DNA of 64,000 bases from Bacillota bacterium (GTDB lineage: Bacteria > Bacillota > Clostridia > Christensenellales > Aristaeellaceae). This document shows positions 1 to 8,545 of the stretch, in pieces. Under the pieces are notes generated by a model. That model saw only the letters and a program-made list of their open reading frames with translations. It searched no databases and was not told the origin of the DNA. Made by a program: the position numbers and the translations under genes. The DNA is taken from assembly GCA_023425025.1 (NCBI GenBank), contig JAFADG010000032.1:62001-126000 (forward strand), written 5' to 3'. How positions within the stretch are numbered: position 1 is the stretch's first letter; the number at the start of each line of letters is the position of its first letter.

Positions 1-487
1 ACTGGTCGGCCACCACAAAGGAAACCAGTGCGCGCAGCTCGCGGCCTTTCATATCCATGGGCTCCAGCGTTTTTTTGCCGTCGTCCACCATAAACCAGGC
101 CGGGCTTCTGTGCACCACCACGCCGCGCAGCGGCGCAAGCTCCTTTTGAGCCGATTCAAAGATGGCCTCAATATGTTTCATGGTCACCCGGGGGTCAGCC
201 CCCTGCAGCTCCACCTTGGCCGGTATGGCATACACCCTGGAGAACTCTCCCGGCACGCCCACGTTGATTTCCTTGATACGGAAACGGGATTGGTTCTCCG
301 CTTCCGTAATGGATGCGCGGATCGCGTCATTGAGCAGCTGAGGAGAGTTCCACTGGTCGCCGGAATATCCGTCGTAGGCCGCAATGCCCGCTCCGCTGAT
401 ATCGCAGCGCTGGTTTCCGCCGTTCTCCGCCACAAGCGTGACGATCTTGCTGGTTCCAAAATCCATCGCCGCCACAGTGGTTTTCAT
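1..487 (-). CDS. ftsA: Cell division protein FtsA, N-terminal part (cut by window edge)
   Basis: The first 162 residues of an actin-like protein are visible; the rest lies beyond position 1. The N-terminus carries the phosphate-1 type motif AAMDFGTSKIVTLV of the FtsA/MreB/Hsp70 ATPase fold. It is followed by an FtsA-specific SHS2-like stretch with INVGVPGEFSRVYAIPAKV and VTMKHIEAIFESA. FtsA anchors FtsZ filaments to the membrane and recruits the divisome. The ATG at 487 is preceded by GAGGAA about six bases upstream. The gene is the last visible member of the minus-strand division cluster, 277 bp after divIB, and has its own promoter in that gap. A related ATPase such as PilM or a paralogue is less likely given the cluster position. 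Confidence 0.85.
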   Translation of the reverse strand, partial: MKTTVAAMDFGTSKIVTLVAENGGNQRCDISGAGIAAYDGYSGDQWNSPQLLNDAIRASITEAENQSRFRIKEINVGVPGEFSRVYAIPAKVELQGADPRVTMKHIEAIFESAQKELAPLRGVVVHRSPAWFMVDDGKKTLEPMDMKGRELRALVSFVVADQ

Positions 488-538
488 AAGTTCCTCATAC
501 CCCCGTTCATAGGGAACTTCTGCCATAGGTCAAAAAAC

Positions 539-568
539 ATTATAGCATAGAAGCATCCCTGTTGAGAA
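539..568 (-). promoter_or_regulatory. Promoter of ftsA
   Basis: Read on the minus strand there is a perfect -10 TATAAT (539-544) preceded by TGC, giving an extended -10. A weak -35 TTCTCA lies 18 bp upstream (563-568). Transcription would start about 45 bases before the ftsA ATG. This suggests ftsA and the genes beyond it can be transcribed independently of the upstream division cluster. The rest of the 488-764 gap is AT-rich and shows no other feature. Confidence 0.55.
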
Positions 569-764
569 GAAGAAAAATGCAGGTGTGCATATTTTTTCAT
601 TTCTTGCATGAATCGGCACATCTCTTGGGGATGATACTGCAATCATCCAGTTCACCAACATATATTGTACCTGTTTTAGGAAAAAACCGCAAGGGAAAAC
701 CGTTGGAATCCCAATGTTTTTTCAACTTTTTCACCCATAATTCCCCAGTTTTTGCATATACGGT

Positions 765-1589
765 TCATTCCGCAGGAATATACGTAGGCTTGACATAGTC
801 AGTCACGTCCACGCTCCCCCTGGAAAGGCCGTTTGTGCGCAGATAATCAAACACAGCCCGCATGGAACCGATCTTGGCCTGTATATCGGCATCGTCGCCC
901 AGCCTCACGGTGAAACCGTCAACAGATACCAAATACAGATTGTCCACATCCGATAGATTTAATTCCGAAATTTGGGAGATTGTTTCCTGCAAAACAAGTT
1001 CCGCCAGCACTTTTTTGTAAGCGGTCAGCTGAGCCTCCCTTTTGCAGGTCATATAGCGGCCTGTGGCGATGGAAGTGATGTCAAGGCCCGTGACGGCGAT
1101 CATGCCTTCCTGAAGCTGCAGGATTTGGGTCTGCTCCAGCACCATGCCTTCCACATCCAGCGTATACTGTACCCCCATGGACTGTATATTGACCCTGGGC
1201 ACCCGCTCCTGCACCTGTATGATCAGCCCGTCCGGATAATCCCGCTGCAGATCCGCAAATACAAGATAGCGGTCGGCGTTGATTCTGTCCCGGATCATCT
1301 TCTCATCCAGCAGAAGGATATTGTCGCCTTCCGCTATGCCGGCCTGCGTAATCACTTCCTGGGGCGTGCGGTGACTGGACCCCAATACCTGAATATGCTC
1401 CTGCTTCAAACGGAACAGCGTGCTGTACAGGATGACGCCTACGCCGACCAGCACGAACAGGAAGCAAAAGACAGCCCAAAGGCCCCTGCCCTTGGGGCGG
1501 GGCCTGGTATCCGTGTTATGTACCCGCGCAGGCGGGGGCATGGGCTTCCTTTCTTCCCACGCCCGGCCGGGACCCTGACGCTGTGTCAT
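765..1589 (-). CDS. divIB: Cell division protein DivIB/FtsQ
   Basis: This is a bitopic divisome protein of 274 residues. A basic, proline-rich cytoplasmic head is followed by one membrane segment (about residues 37-57, around AVFCFLFVLVGVGVILYS). The POTRA domain begins at FRLKQEHIQVLGSSHRTPQEV, and the FtsQ beta domain ends near DVTDYVKPTYIPAE. FtsQ/DivIB stabilises the FtsL-FtsB(DivIC)-PBP complex at the septum. The ATG at 1589 is preferred because GGGGAGGTG lies six bases before it. A GTG at 1598 would sit directly on that Shine-Dalgarno. The gene follows murA by 29 bp, as part of the same transcription unit. Confidence 0.88.
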   Translation of the reverse strand: MTQRQGPGRAWEERKPMPPPARVHNTDTRPRPKGRGLWAVFCFLFVLVGVGVILYSTLFRLKQEHIQVLGSSHRTPQEVITQAGIAEGDNILLLDEKMIRDRINADRYLVFADLQRDYPDGLIIQVQERVPRVNIQSMGVQYTLDVEGMVLEQTQILQLQEGMIAVTGLDITSIATGRYMTCKREAQLTAYKKVLAELVLQETISQISELNLSDVDNLYLVSVDGFTVRLGDDADIQAKIGSMRAVFDYLRTNGLSRGSVDVTDYVKPTYIPAE

Positions 1590-1618
1590 AGGGAGCACCT
1601 CCCCGCATTGGTGTATCG

Positions 1619-2872
1619 TTATTCTATCCGCTGTATTTTGGCGCCCAGGTTTCTAAGCATCCCTTCCAGGTTTTCATAGCCACGGTCGATCAGGTGCACG
1701 TTGTCCACTTCGGTTACGCCCTGGGCCGCCAGCCCGGCGATGACCAGCGCCGCGCCGCCCCGCAGGTCCCTGGCGTTGACACGGGCGCCGTACAGCGCAT
1801 CCACGCCCTGCACAATGGCCATGCGGCCATTGACCATGATGTTGGCGCCCATCCGGTTCAAATCGCCGGCATGGGTGAAGCGGTTCTCAAAGACATTCTC
1901 CACGACGATGGAAGTTCCCTTCGCCAGGGCCGCCAAAGCCAGCATCTGCACCTGCATATCGGTCGGAAAGCCGGGGTGAGGCTGCGTTTGAAGCTGCTGG
2001 AAGGCCAGCAGGCGCTTGGGGGCCTTCAAATCTATGGCGCCGATCTTCTCCCGTATCTCGCAGCCCATTTCACGAAGTTTGGCCAGCACGGCCACCATGT
2101 CCCTGCAAGGCGCGTTGTCCAAATGCACTTCGCCGCCGGTGATGGCCGCCGCCGCCAGCAGCGTGCCCGCCACGATTCTGTCCGGTATGGGACGGTACAC
2201 CGCCCCATGCAGCTCCTTGACGCCGCGTATCTGAATGGTGTGGGTCCCCGCGCCGCGGACGCTGCCGCCCAGGGCATTGATAAAGCGCTGCAGATCCTCG
2301 ATTTCCGGTTCCCTGGCCGCGTTGTGGATGGTGGTCGTTCCCGGGATCAGAACCGCCGCCATCATCACATTTTCCGTCGCGCCCACGCTGGGGTAATCAA
2401 AGTGCACATCGGCCGCGTGCATTTCGCGCCCGTCGCAGTGTATGAGCCCGCCTTCTTCCCGGATCTCGACGCCAAGCCTTCTCAATCCCTGCAGATGCAG
2501 GTCGATGGGCCGCATGCCGATTTCACACCCGCCGGGATAGGTCACCGTCGCCTTGCGGAACCGGCCCAGGATGGGGCCCAACAGAAATATGGAGGAACGG
2601 ATTTGCTTGGAAAGGCTGTCTGGCATTTCCCAATTATGTAGTTCACTGGAAAGAATATGCATCGTTCTTTCCGACCGGGTGATCCGGCAGCCCAAAATTT
2701 CCAATATATCAGCCATATGATGGGCATCGCTGATCATGGGGCAGTCCAGCAGTGTGACTTCCTCCTGTGTCAGTATGCTGGCAGCCAAAATGGGCAGCAC
2801 GGCATTCTTGGCGCTGTTCACGCGGACGGAACCCGCCAAGGGCGTCCCACCCTCCACACGGAAAAATCCCAT
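1619..2872 (-). CDS. murA: UDP-N-acetylglucosamine 1-carboxyvinyltransferase
   Basis: MurA transfers enolpyruvate from PEP to UDP-GlcNAc, the first committed step of peptidoglycan synthesis, in the cytosol. The 417-residue length is typical. The substrate-binding lysine sits in SAKNAVLPILAAS, and the catalytic cysteine loop is PGGCEIGMRPIDLHL. The cysteine form is the one inactivated by fosfomycin. The aspartate region FPTDMQVQMLALA is also present. The ATG at 2872 follows GGAGGTGAAACAC, whereas a GTG at 2887 lies inside that ribosome-binding site and is rejected. In many Firmicutes clusters murG or murB lies between ftsW and murA; here ftsW is 89 bp upstream with nothing between. The organism may encode a second MurA elsewhere. 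Confidence 0.95.
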   Translation of the reverse strand: MGFFRVEGGTPLAGSVRVNSAKNAVLPILAASILTQEEVTLLDCPMISDAHHMADILEILGCRITRSERTMHILSSELHNWEMPDSLSKQIRSSIFLLGPILGRFRKATVTYPGGCEIGMRPIDLHLQGLRRLGVEIREEGGLIHCDGREMHAADVHFDYPSVGATENVMMAAVLIPGTTTIHNAAREPEIEDLQRFINALGGSVRGAGTHTIQIRGVKELHGAVYRPIPDRIVAGTLLAAAAITGGEVHLDNAPCRDMVAVLAKLREMGCEIREKIGAIDLKAPKRLLAFQQLQTQPHPGFPTDMQVQMLALAALAKGTSIVVENVFENRFTHAGDLNRMGANIMVNGRMAIVQGVDALYGARVNARDLRGGAALVIAGLAAQGVTEVDNVHLIDRGYENLEGMLRNLGAKIQRIE

Positions 2873-2961
2873 GTGTTTCACCTCCACCGTTATTTCCCGT
2901 GCTTCATCCTATGTCGGCGGGAAAATTTGGTGTGAAGATGAAAAAAAGGTTGGGGCATACG

Positions 2962-4116
2962 TTAGCGCAGGTTTCGTTCGCAGCTTCGGCTGATGTTCAG
3001 CAGGATGCCCACCGCGGCCATCATGATGGAGATGGAGGTGCCGCCCTTGCTGAAAAACGGCAGCGGCAGGCCCGTTGTCGGCAGGATACCCACGACCACA
3101 CCCATGTTCAAAAATGCCTGGATCACGATCATGGCGGTGATGCCGGCCGCCAGCAGGCAGCCGAACTTATCCTTGCAGGTGACGGCGATGCGCATGCCGA
3201 TGAACGCGAAGGCCAGAAAGAGGGCGATGACCGCCAGGCACCCAAAGAGCCCGAAATCCTCCCCCACAATGGCAAAAATGAAATCGCTTTCCGGGTAAGG
3301 CAGGTAGGCGTACTTTTGCCGGCCCTGGCCCAGCCCCATGCCGAACAGCCCGCCGGAGCCAAAGGCGATCAGGGATTGCGCCAGCTGGTAGCCTTCATCG
3401 CTCATTTTGGCGAAGGGGTCGCGGAAGGACAGCAGCCGCTCCCGGCGGTAAGGCTCGCTCCAGGCGTAAAAAAGGCCGGCCGCCGCGCCCACGATGCCCA
3501 TCAGGCCAAGATGCTTCCACTTTGCGCCCGCGATCAGCACCATCACGCCGCTGACCATCAAGATCGACATGGCGGTGGAGAGGTTGGGCTGCTCCAGAAT
3601 CAGCAGGAAGAAGAAGCCGGGGATCACCATCAGGGGGACAATTCCCTTGAACAGGGACTGCACGCTGTCGCCGCTGTTGGAAAGGGCGGTGGCCAGAAAA
3701 AGAACCACCGCAAACTTGCACAGCTCGGAAGGCTGAAAGCTGACGCCCAGATTCAGCCACCGCCTGGAGCCATTTAAGTAAACACCGATGCCGGGGACCA
3801 ATACCAGCACCAGCAGCACGGTGCTTGCGCCAAGGCCCAAAAGCACCACCCAGGGCTTTTTCCAGAACGCGTAAGGCACCCTGGCTGTAACAAACAGCGC
3901 CACGATGCCCAGCGCGATGCCAATCAGCTGCTCCTTGACCACGGCCAGGGGGTCGCCCTTATCCTGGGCCGTATAATACGTGGCACTGAAAAGTACCAGC
4001 AGCCCGGCCATCAATAAAAGAATCAGCACCGCCACCATGGCGCTGTCCACGCCACGGGGCTTTGATGCGGGAAGCGCTCGATGATCCGCCCTTACAGCGG
4101 CATGGTTGTCCGTCAT
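2962..4116 (-). CDS. ftsW: FtsW/SpoVE/RodA-family lipid II glycan polymerase
   Basis: This is a 384-residue SEDS protein with about ten membrane segments. Family landmarks are the EQPNLSTA motif (usually QPDLGTA) in the middle, the loop GEDFGLFG, and the C-terminal signature TGLPLPFFSKGGTS. SEDS proteins polymerise lipid II into glycan strands together with a class B penicillin-binding protein, here probably the spoVD/ftsI product of the same cluster. The position after murD supports FtsW or SpoVE over RodA, but the sequence alone does not separate vegetative from sporulation roles. The ATG at 4116 follows AGGGTAGGG. The upstream gap to murD is unusually long for this cluster (471 bp) and filled with inverted repeats. 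Confidence 0.9.
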   Translation of the reverse strand: MTDNHAAVRADHRALPASKPRGVDSAMVAVLILLLMAGLLVLFSATYYTAQDKGDPLAVVKEQLIGIALGIVALFVTARVPYAFWKKPWVVLLGLGASTVLLVLVLVPGIGVYLNGSRRWLNLGVSFQPSELCKFAVVLFLATALSNSGDSVQSLFKGIVPLMVIPGFFFLLILEQPNLSTAMSILMVSGVMVLIAGAKWKHLGLMGIVGAAAGLFYAWSEPYRRERLLSFRDPFAKMSDEGYQLAQSLIAFGSGGLFGMGLGQGRQKYAYLPYPESDFIFAIVGEDFGLFGCLAVIALFLAFAFIGMRIAVTCKDKFGCLLAAGITAMIVIQAFLNMGVVVGILPTTGLPLPFFSKGGTSISIMMAAVGILLNISRSCERNLR

Positions 4117-4181
4117 GCTGCCCTACCCTTTCCGGCGGCAAGCCGCCCGTCAGGCACCCTCGGGGGAGGGAGGGGCTGTAA

Positions 4182-4257
4182 TCGTCAAAATGGCTATGCC
4201 ATTTTGACGAGTTCGCACTTTTCGCCTGCAAGCTACGCTTGCGGCCGGCGAAAAGTG
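4182..4257. repeat. Two adjacent perfect hairpins between murD and ftsW
   Basis: The first inverted repeat has 13-bp arms (TCGTCAAAATGGC at 4182-4194 and its complement at 4198-4210) around a 3-nt loop. The second pairs CACTTTTCGCC (4216-4226) with GGCGAAAAGTG (4247-4257) and encloses a smaller GCAAGC/GCTTGC stem. Neither is followed by a T-run in the direction of transcription (minus), so classic termination is not evident. They would be transcribed within the dcw message and could affect processing or stability. Confidence 0.7.
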
Positions 4258-4351
4258 TAAGGAATGTTTGCTTCGCAAACGCCCGCCCGCACAGGCTAGG
4301 CCGGATAAAGTGAGCCAGATGGGGATGACGCGAGGCAGGGAAAACCAGACC

Positions 4352-4510
4352 AGAGCCTTCCCCTATCAGGGGAAGGTGGCGCGCAGCGCCGGATGAGGTG
4401 CGTTCCTGTTGCGTGAAACGCACTTCCCACGGCAAACACGCCGCCCAGTGGGGAGGGCCCTCATCAGTCGGCTTCGCCGCCAGCTTCCCCCTCTGGGGGG
4501 AAGCCTCTGC
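4352..4510. repeat. Interspersed palindromic element, family A copy 1
   Basis: This 159-bp element lies in the murD-ftsW gap. Its ends are inverted versions of each other, each built on a CTTCCCC...GGGGAAG palindrome, and the interior contains GCCGGATGAGGTG and CCTCATCAGTC. A second copy with the same ends and interior landmarks lies at 55703-55883. No open reading frame or transposase is present, so this resembles a MITE or REP-type element. The remaining bases of the 4117-4587 gap hold the two hairpins at 4182-4257 and, near 4527-4576, a degenerate match to family B. Confidence 0.75.
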
Positions 4511-4587
4511 GCGTGCGCCAATTGAGCCGGATGGCCGAAAGGTCCTTGTGTCGTACCCGCAGACGCGAAATCCCTCACTGCTGATAC

Positions 4588-5949
4588 TTACACCAACGCA
4601 TTCACCATTTCCTTAAAGATGCGCCCCCGCTGCTCATAATCCGTGAACATGTCAAAGCTGGCGCAGGCCGGCGAGAAGAGCACATTGCCGCCTGCAACCG
4701 CCAGAGACCTGGCCTTGTCAATGGCATCCTTCAAGGTCGTGGCCCGGGTGATGCGGTCAAAGCCCGCATCCAGCAGCGCCTTCTCGATCTGCCCTGCCGT
4801 CTGCCCCAGCAAAACCGCGTGGGCCATATAGGGCGAGTTCACAATTTCCTTGGCCAGGGGCGAAAAGTCCGTGTGCTTGTCATACCCGCCCAGCAGAATG
4901 ACCGTGGGCGCCCTCATGGTCTGCACGGCCTTGATGGTGGAATCCACATTGGTCCCCTTGCTGTCATTAAAATAGACAACGCCGTCCAGCTCCCGGGTGC
5001 GCTCGATGCGGTGCTCCACCCCCTGGAAGGTGCGCAGGGAATGCCTGATCACCGGCGCGGGCACACCCATGGCCACCGCCACCGCCGTTGCGGCCAGTGC
5101 GTTTTCCAGATTGTGGGGGCCGGGTATGTATATGGAATCGACTTCGCAAACGGCCCGCGTTTCCCCGCCCCAGGCGCATACGATCTTTCCGTTTTCCACA
5201 AACGCGCCAAGGGGCACGGCCTGGGTCCGGGAGAACCAGGCCACGCGGCTTTTCAGCTGCCCCGCCATCTCCTGCAAAACGGGATCATCAAAGTTCAGCA
5301 CCGCCACATCCTGGCTGTTTTGGTTTTCAAACAGCCTGGCCTTCATGCGGATGTATTCCTGCATGGTGCCGTGGCGGTTCAAATGATCCTCTGTGATGTT
5401 CAAAAGGGCCGCAACCTTGGGGTGGAAGGTGTCAATGCTCTCCAGCTGGAAGCTGGACACCTCCGCCACGATCACGTCCTCCCTGCGGCTTGCCATGGCG
5501 GCAGCACACATGGGATAGCCGATATTTCCGGCCACGTACGCCAATTTGCCCGCATTTTTGAAGATTTCGCCCAGCAGCGTGACCGTGGTGGTCTTGCCGT
5601 TGGTGCCGGAGACGGCAACCACCGCTCCCTCGGCCAATTGATAGCCCAGCTCCAATTCGGCAATGACCGGTATGCCCTTTTCCTGCGCCTGTTGAACAAA
5701 GGGCGACTGGATGGGCACGCCGGGGCTGATGACGATTGCATCCACCTGATCAAGCAGCGTCTCCGGAGCTTCGCCCAGGTGCCACTTTACCGGCAGCGCG
5801 TCCAGCTCATCCATGGAGGTACGCAGGTCTTCCCGCTTCTTTTGGTCCACCAAAAAGGGCGTCGCGCCATGTTTGACCAATAGCTGTGCCGCGGCCACGC
5901 CGCTGCGGGCCATGCCCACCACCATCACATTCTTGTGCTCCCAGTTCAA
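4588..5949 (-). CDS. murD: UDP-N-acetylmuramoyl-L-alanine:D-glutamate ligase
   Basis: MurD adds D-glutamate to UDP-MurNAc-L-Ala using ATP in the cytosol. The 453-residue protein has an N-terminal Rossmann-like domain (NVMVVGMARSGVAAAQLL), then the Mur ligase ATP loop GTNGKTTTVTLLGEI. Central motifs are NITEDHLNRHG and the C-terminal FNDSKGTNVDST typical of MurD. The start is a TTG at 5949 with AAGGGGG eight bases upstream; no better ATG exists before the glycine-rich motif. It follows mraY by 42 bp. The downstream ftsW is separated by 471 bp of repeat-filled DNA. Confidence 0.95.
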   Translation of the reverse strand: MNWEHKNVMVVGMARSGVAAAQLLVKHGATPFLVDQKKREDLRTSMDELDALPVKWHLGEAPETLLDQVDAIVISPGVPIQSPFVQQAQEKGIPVIAELELGYQLAEGAVVAVSGTNGKTTTVTLLGEIFKNAGKLAYVAGNIGYPMCAAAMASRREDVIVAEVSSFQLESIDTFHPKVAALLNITEDHLNRHGTMQEYIRMKARLFENQNSQDVAVLNFDDPVLQEMAGQLKSRVAWFSRTQAVPLGAFVENGKIVCAWGGETRAVCEVDSIYIPGPHNLENALAATAVAVAMGVPAPVIRHSLRTFQGVEHRIERTRELDGVVYFNDSKGTNVDSTIKAVQTMRAPTVILLGGYDKHTDFSPLAKEIVNSPYMAHAVLLGQTAGQIEKALLDAGFDRITRATTLKDAIDKARSLAVAGGNVLFSPACASFDMFTDYEQRGRIFKEMVNALV

Positions 5950-5991
5950 ACAAATACCCCCTTATAAGGCGGATCAAGCGCCGTATCTTAT

Positions 5992-7020
5992 TTAATATAT
6001 GCCGGTAACATTCATGGATAGGAGTGCCACCAGCGACAAAATGCCGGTCACGATGGCGTACAGTGCGACCACCTGTGTTTCCGAATAACCGCTGAGTTCA
6101 AAATGATGGTGAATGGGCGACATTTTGAAAATGCGCTTGCCGTGGGTCAGCTTGAAATAAATCCGCTGCAGGATCACCGATACCGAGGACATGACCATGG
6201 TGAACGCGATCAGCACCATCAAAAGCGGCTGACGCAGGAGCATGGCCATCGCCACCGTGGCCCCGCCGATGAACATGGAGCCCGTATCCCCCATGAACAC
6301 CATGGCCGGATAGCGGTTGAACCGCAGAAAGCCCATGCACGCGCCGGTCAGGGCCAGGGCAAAGATACCGATATTGTACAGTCCGTCGCTGTAGGCCGCT
6401 GTTCCCAGCAGCGCGGCGGCAGGCAGCATGAATACCGCCACAAGACCCCAGGCAGCGCTGCCGATCACCGTCACGGTGGACAATAGCCCATCCATGCCGT
6501 CCTGCAAATTGGCGCTGTTGATCATGAAGATCACCACTAGCGTCATCAGCGGGATATAAAAAATGCCAAGGTTCCACTCCACATTGAAAAAGGGCACGAT
6601 AATGCTGCTGCCCACCTGAGGATGAAAGTAACAATACGCGGAAAAGCTGGCCGAGACGATCACCTGCCCGGCGATCTTCTGCCAGCCGGTCAGGCCCAGG
6701 CTGCGCTTTTTTACGGCCTTGATGTAATCATCCGCAAAGCCGATGAGCATGCTCAATAGGGCCAGCACGCAGGATACCAGCGTAAAATCCCATATTCCGT
6801 TCCATGCGCCCTGATGAAAAACAAGCGCCGCGGCAACTGTGGCAAAAGCAAACATCAGCCCGCCCATGATGGGCGTGCCTTTCTTTACCTTGTGGCTTTG
6901 CGGCCCCAGTTCATAAATCGTCTGCCCAAAATTCAGCTTGCGAAGCAGCGGCAGCACCCTGGGACCTATAATCAGCATCAGCGCAAAAGCCAAAAGCAGC
7001 GCCAGGATCATCCTTTGCAT
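5992..7020 (-). CDS. mraY: Phospho-N-acetylmuramoyl-pentapeptide transferase
   Basis: MraY moves phospho-MurNAc-pentapeptide onto undecaprenyl phosphate at the membrane, making lipid I. The 342-residue polytopic protein has the family motifs GFADDYIKAVKKRSLGLTG (catalytic aspartates), NLQDGMDGL (usually NLTDGLDGL), GDTGSMFIGG and PIHHHFELSGYSE. The ATG at 7020 is chosen because GGAGGA lies seven to eight bases upstream; in-frame codons up to 7038 lack this spacing. murE ends only 35 bp upstream, so murF, normally located here, is absent. Confidence 0.95.
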   Translation of the reverse strand: MQRMILALLLAFALMLIIGPRVLPLLRKLNFGQTIYELGPQSHKVKKGTPIMGGLMFAFATVAAALVFHQGAWNGIWDFTLVSCVLALLSMLIGFADDYIKAVKKRSLGLTGWQKIAGQVIVSASFSAYCYFHPQVGSSIIVPFFNVEWNLGIFYIPLMTLVVIFMINSANLQDGMDGLLSTVTVIGSAAWGLVAVFMLPAAALLGTAAYSDGLYNIGIFALALTGACMGFLRFNRYPAMVFMGDTGSMFIGGATVAMAMLLRQPLLMVLIAFTMVMSSVSVILQRIYFKLTHGKRIFKMSPIHHHFELSGYSETQVVALYAIVTGILSLVALLSMNVTGIY

Positions 7021-7055
7021 GTGACTCCTCCTTGTCATTAAGTGCTTTTGGGCGC

Positions 7056-8516
7056 TTACTTTTGCAGCTCCTCCAAAAGTTCGGCCACGACTTCTTTTTC
7101 ATCAAAGGGCCGTTTCACGCCCATGACTTCCTGATACGTTTCATGGCCTTTGCCGGCCAGGACGATGACATCCCCTTCCCGGCCGATTTGCAAGGCATGC
7201 CGTATGGCATCCCGCCTGTTTTCGATCACGGTATATTTTGCCCCCGTGGGCTTGATGCCCTCTTCCACGGCTTTCAAAATCGTGTAAGGGTCCTCGGTCC
7301 TGGGGTTGTCGCTGGTGAGGATGGAGTAATTGGCCAGCCGGCCCGCGATGCCGCCCATGATGGGGCGCTTCCCCTGATCCCGGTCGCCGCCGCAGCCGAA
7401 GACGACGATGATCTGCTTCCTGGCAAACTCCTTCACAGTAGTCAGTATATTTTCCAAAGCGTCAGGCGTATGGGAATAATCCAGAATGACCTTGTAGGGC
7501 GTGTTGGTGGGCAGCATTTCAATGCGGCCCGGCACGCCCGCCACGCTTTCCAGGCCCAGCTTGATATCCTCGCCGGAAGCGCCCAGGATCATGGCCAGGG
7601 AGGCCGCGGCGATGGCGTTGTACACGTTGAACATGCCTGTCATTTTGAGGTTGATGGTCACGTTGTGCATATCCCGAAGCTTCAAGTCAAAGCGGACGCC
7701 GTCTTCGCTGATCTCGATATCCCTTGCGTACAGGTCGGCGCTGCCGCAGATGCCATAGGTCAAATAGGGAATTTTCAGGTCTCTGAGCATGGCCGGGGTC
7801 GTATCCTCATCTACATTGAAGGAGGCGTTGCGGACCATGCCGGAGGTGAAGAGCTGCTTTTTGGCTTCAAAATACCGTTCCATGGTGTGAAAATAGTCCA
7901 AATGATCCTGGGAAAGATTCGTATAGCAGGCCGCCTCAAAAACCAGGCCGTCCAGCCGATGCATGTCCATGGCGTGGGCCGATACTTCCATACTGACCAC
8001 CTGAACCCCCGCATCCGCCATCTGCCGAAGCGTCGCCTGCAGCTCGATGGGATCAGGGGTGGTCAGTTCGCTTTTCAATTTTTTGTTTCCAATCAAATTG
8101 CCCGTGGTGCCGATCAGGCCGCATTTGTAGCCCGCCTGCTCCATAATGGCCTTTACAAGATAGCTGGTCGTTGTTTTTCCCTTGGTCCCGGTGACGCCCA
8201 CCAGCTTCATCTGCCTGGCGGGATGCCCATAAAAGGCGGCGGCGACGCGGGCCATGGACGCCCGGCAGTCGGACACCAGCACCTGGGGCACCGGAATTTC
8301 GGGCAGGAAGCGTTCGACCACCAGCGCGACGCAGCCGTTGGATACCGCCTGGGGCGCAAACTGATGGGCATCAAAACGCATACCGGATATGCAGAAGAAC
8401 AAGCCGTTTTCCGCCTTATCGCGGCTGTTGGCGGTGATCCCGTCGATGACCACCGTCAAATCTCCCCGGGTATCCTTTACATAGGGCAGATCGGCAAGCA
8501 GCGATTGTAAAATCAT
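7056..8516 (-). CDS. murE: UDP-MurNAc-tripeptide synthetase (meso-diaminopimelate-adding)
   Basis: MurE adds the third residue of the peptidoglycan stem peptide. The 486-residue protein has the ATP loop GVTGTKGKTTTSYLV, the UDP-MurNAc region TTPDPIELQATL, and NLSQDHLDYFHTMERYF. The specificity loop is SDNPRTEDP. The DNPR motif, where the arginine holds the distal carboxylate of the incoming amino acid, marks meso-diaminopimelate enzymes rather than L-lysine enzymes. This predicts A1-gamma type peptidoglycan for the organism. The ATG at 8516 has GGAGGG upstream. The gene sits 29 bp after the penicillin-binding protein gene. Confidence 0.95.
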   Translation of the reverse strand: MILQSLLADLPYVKDTRGDLTVVIDGITANSRDKAENGLFFCISGMRFDAHQFAPQAVSNGCVALVVERFLPEIPVPQVLVSDCRASMARVAAAFYGHPARQMKLVGVTGTKGKTTTSYLVKAIMEQAGYKCGLIGTTGNLIGNKKLKSELTTPDPIELQATLRQMADAGVQVVSMEVSAHAMDMHRLDGLVFEAACYTNLSQDHLDYFHTMERYFEAKKQLFTSGMVRNASFNVDEDTTPAMLRDLKIPYLTYGICGSADLYARDIEISEDGVRFDLKLRDMHNVTINLKMTGMFNVYNAIAAASLAMILGASGEDIKLGLESVAGVPGRIEMLPTNTPYKVILDYSHTPDALENILTTVKEFARKQIIVVFGCGGDRDQGKRPIMGGIAGRLANYSILTSDNPRTEDPYTILKAVEEGIKPTGAKYTVIENRRDAIRHALQIGREGDVIVLAGKGHETYQEVMGVKRPFDEKEVVAELLEELQK

Positions 8517-8545
8517 CTTATGTCCCTCCGCTAAAGCAAACTGAA

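Noticed and set aside
4352..4510. Insertion sequence
   Set aside because: The element has inverted ends but is only 159 bp and carries no transposase frame, so it is listed as a non-coding repeat.
7032..8510. Open frame of 492 codons on the plus strand
   Set aside because: It is antisense to murE over its whole length and shows no motif.
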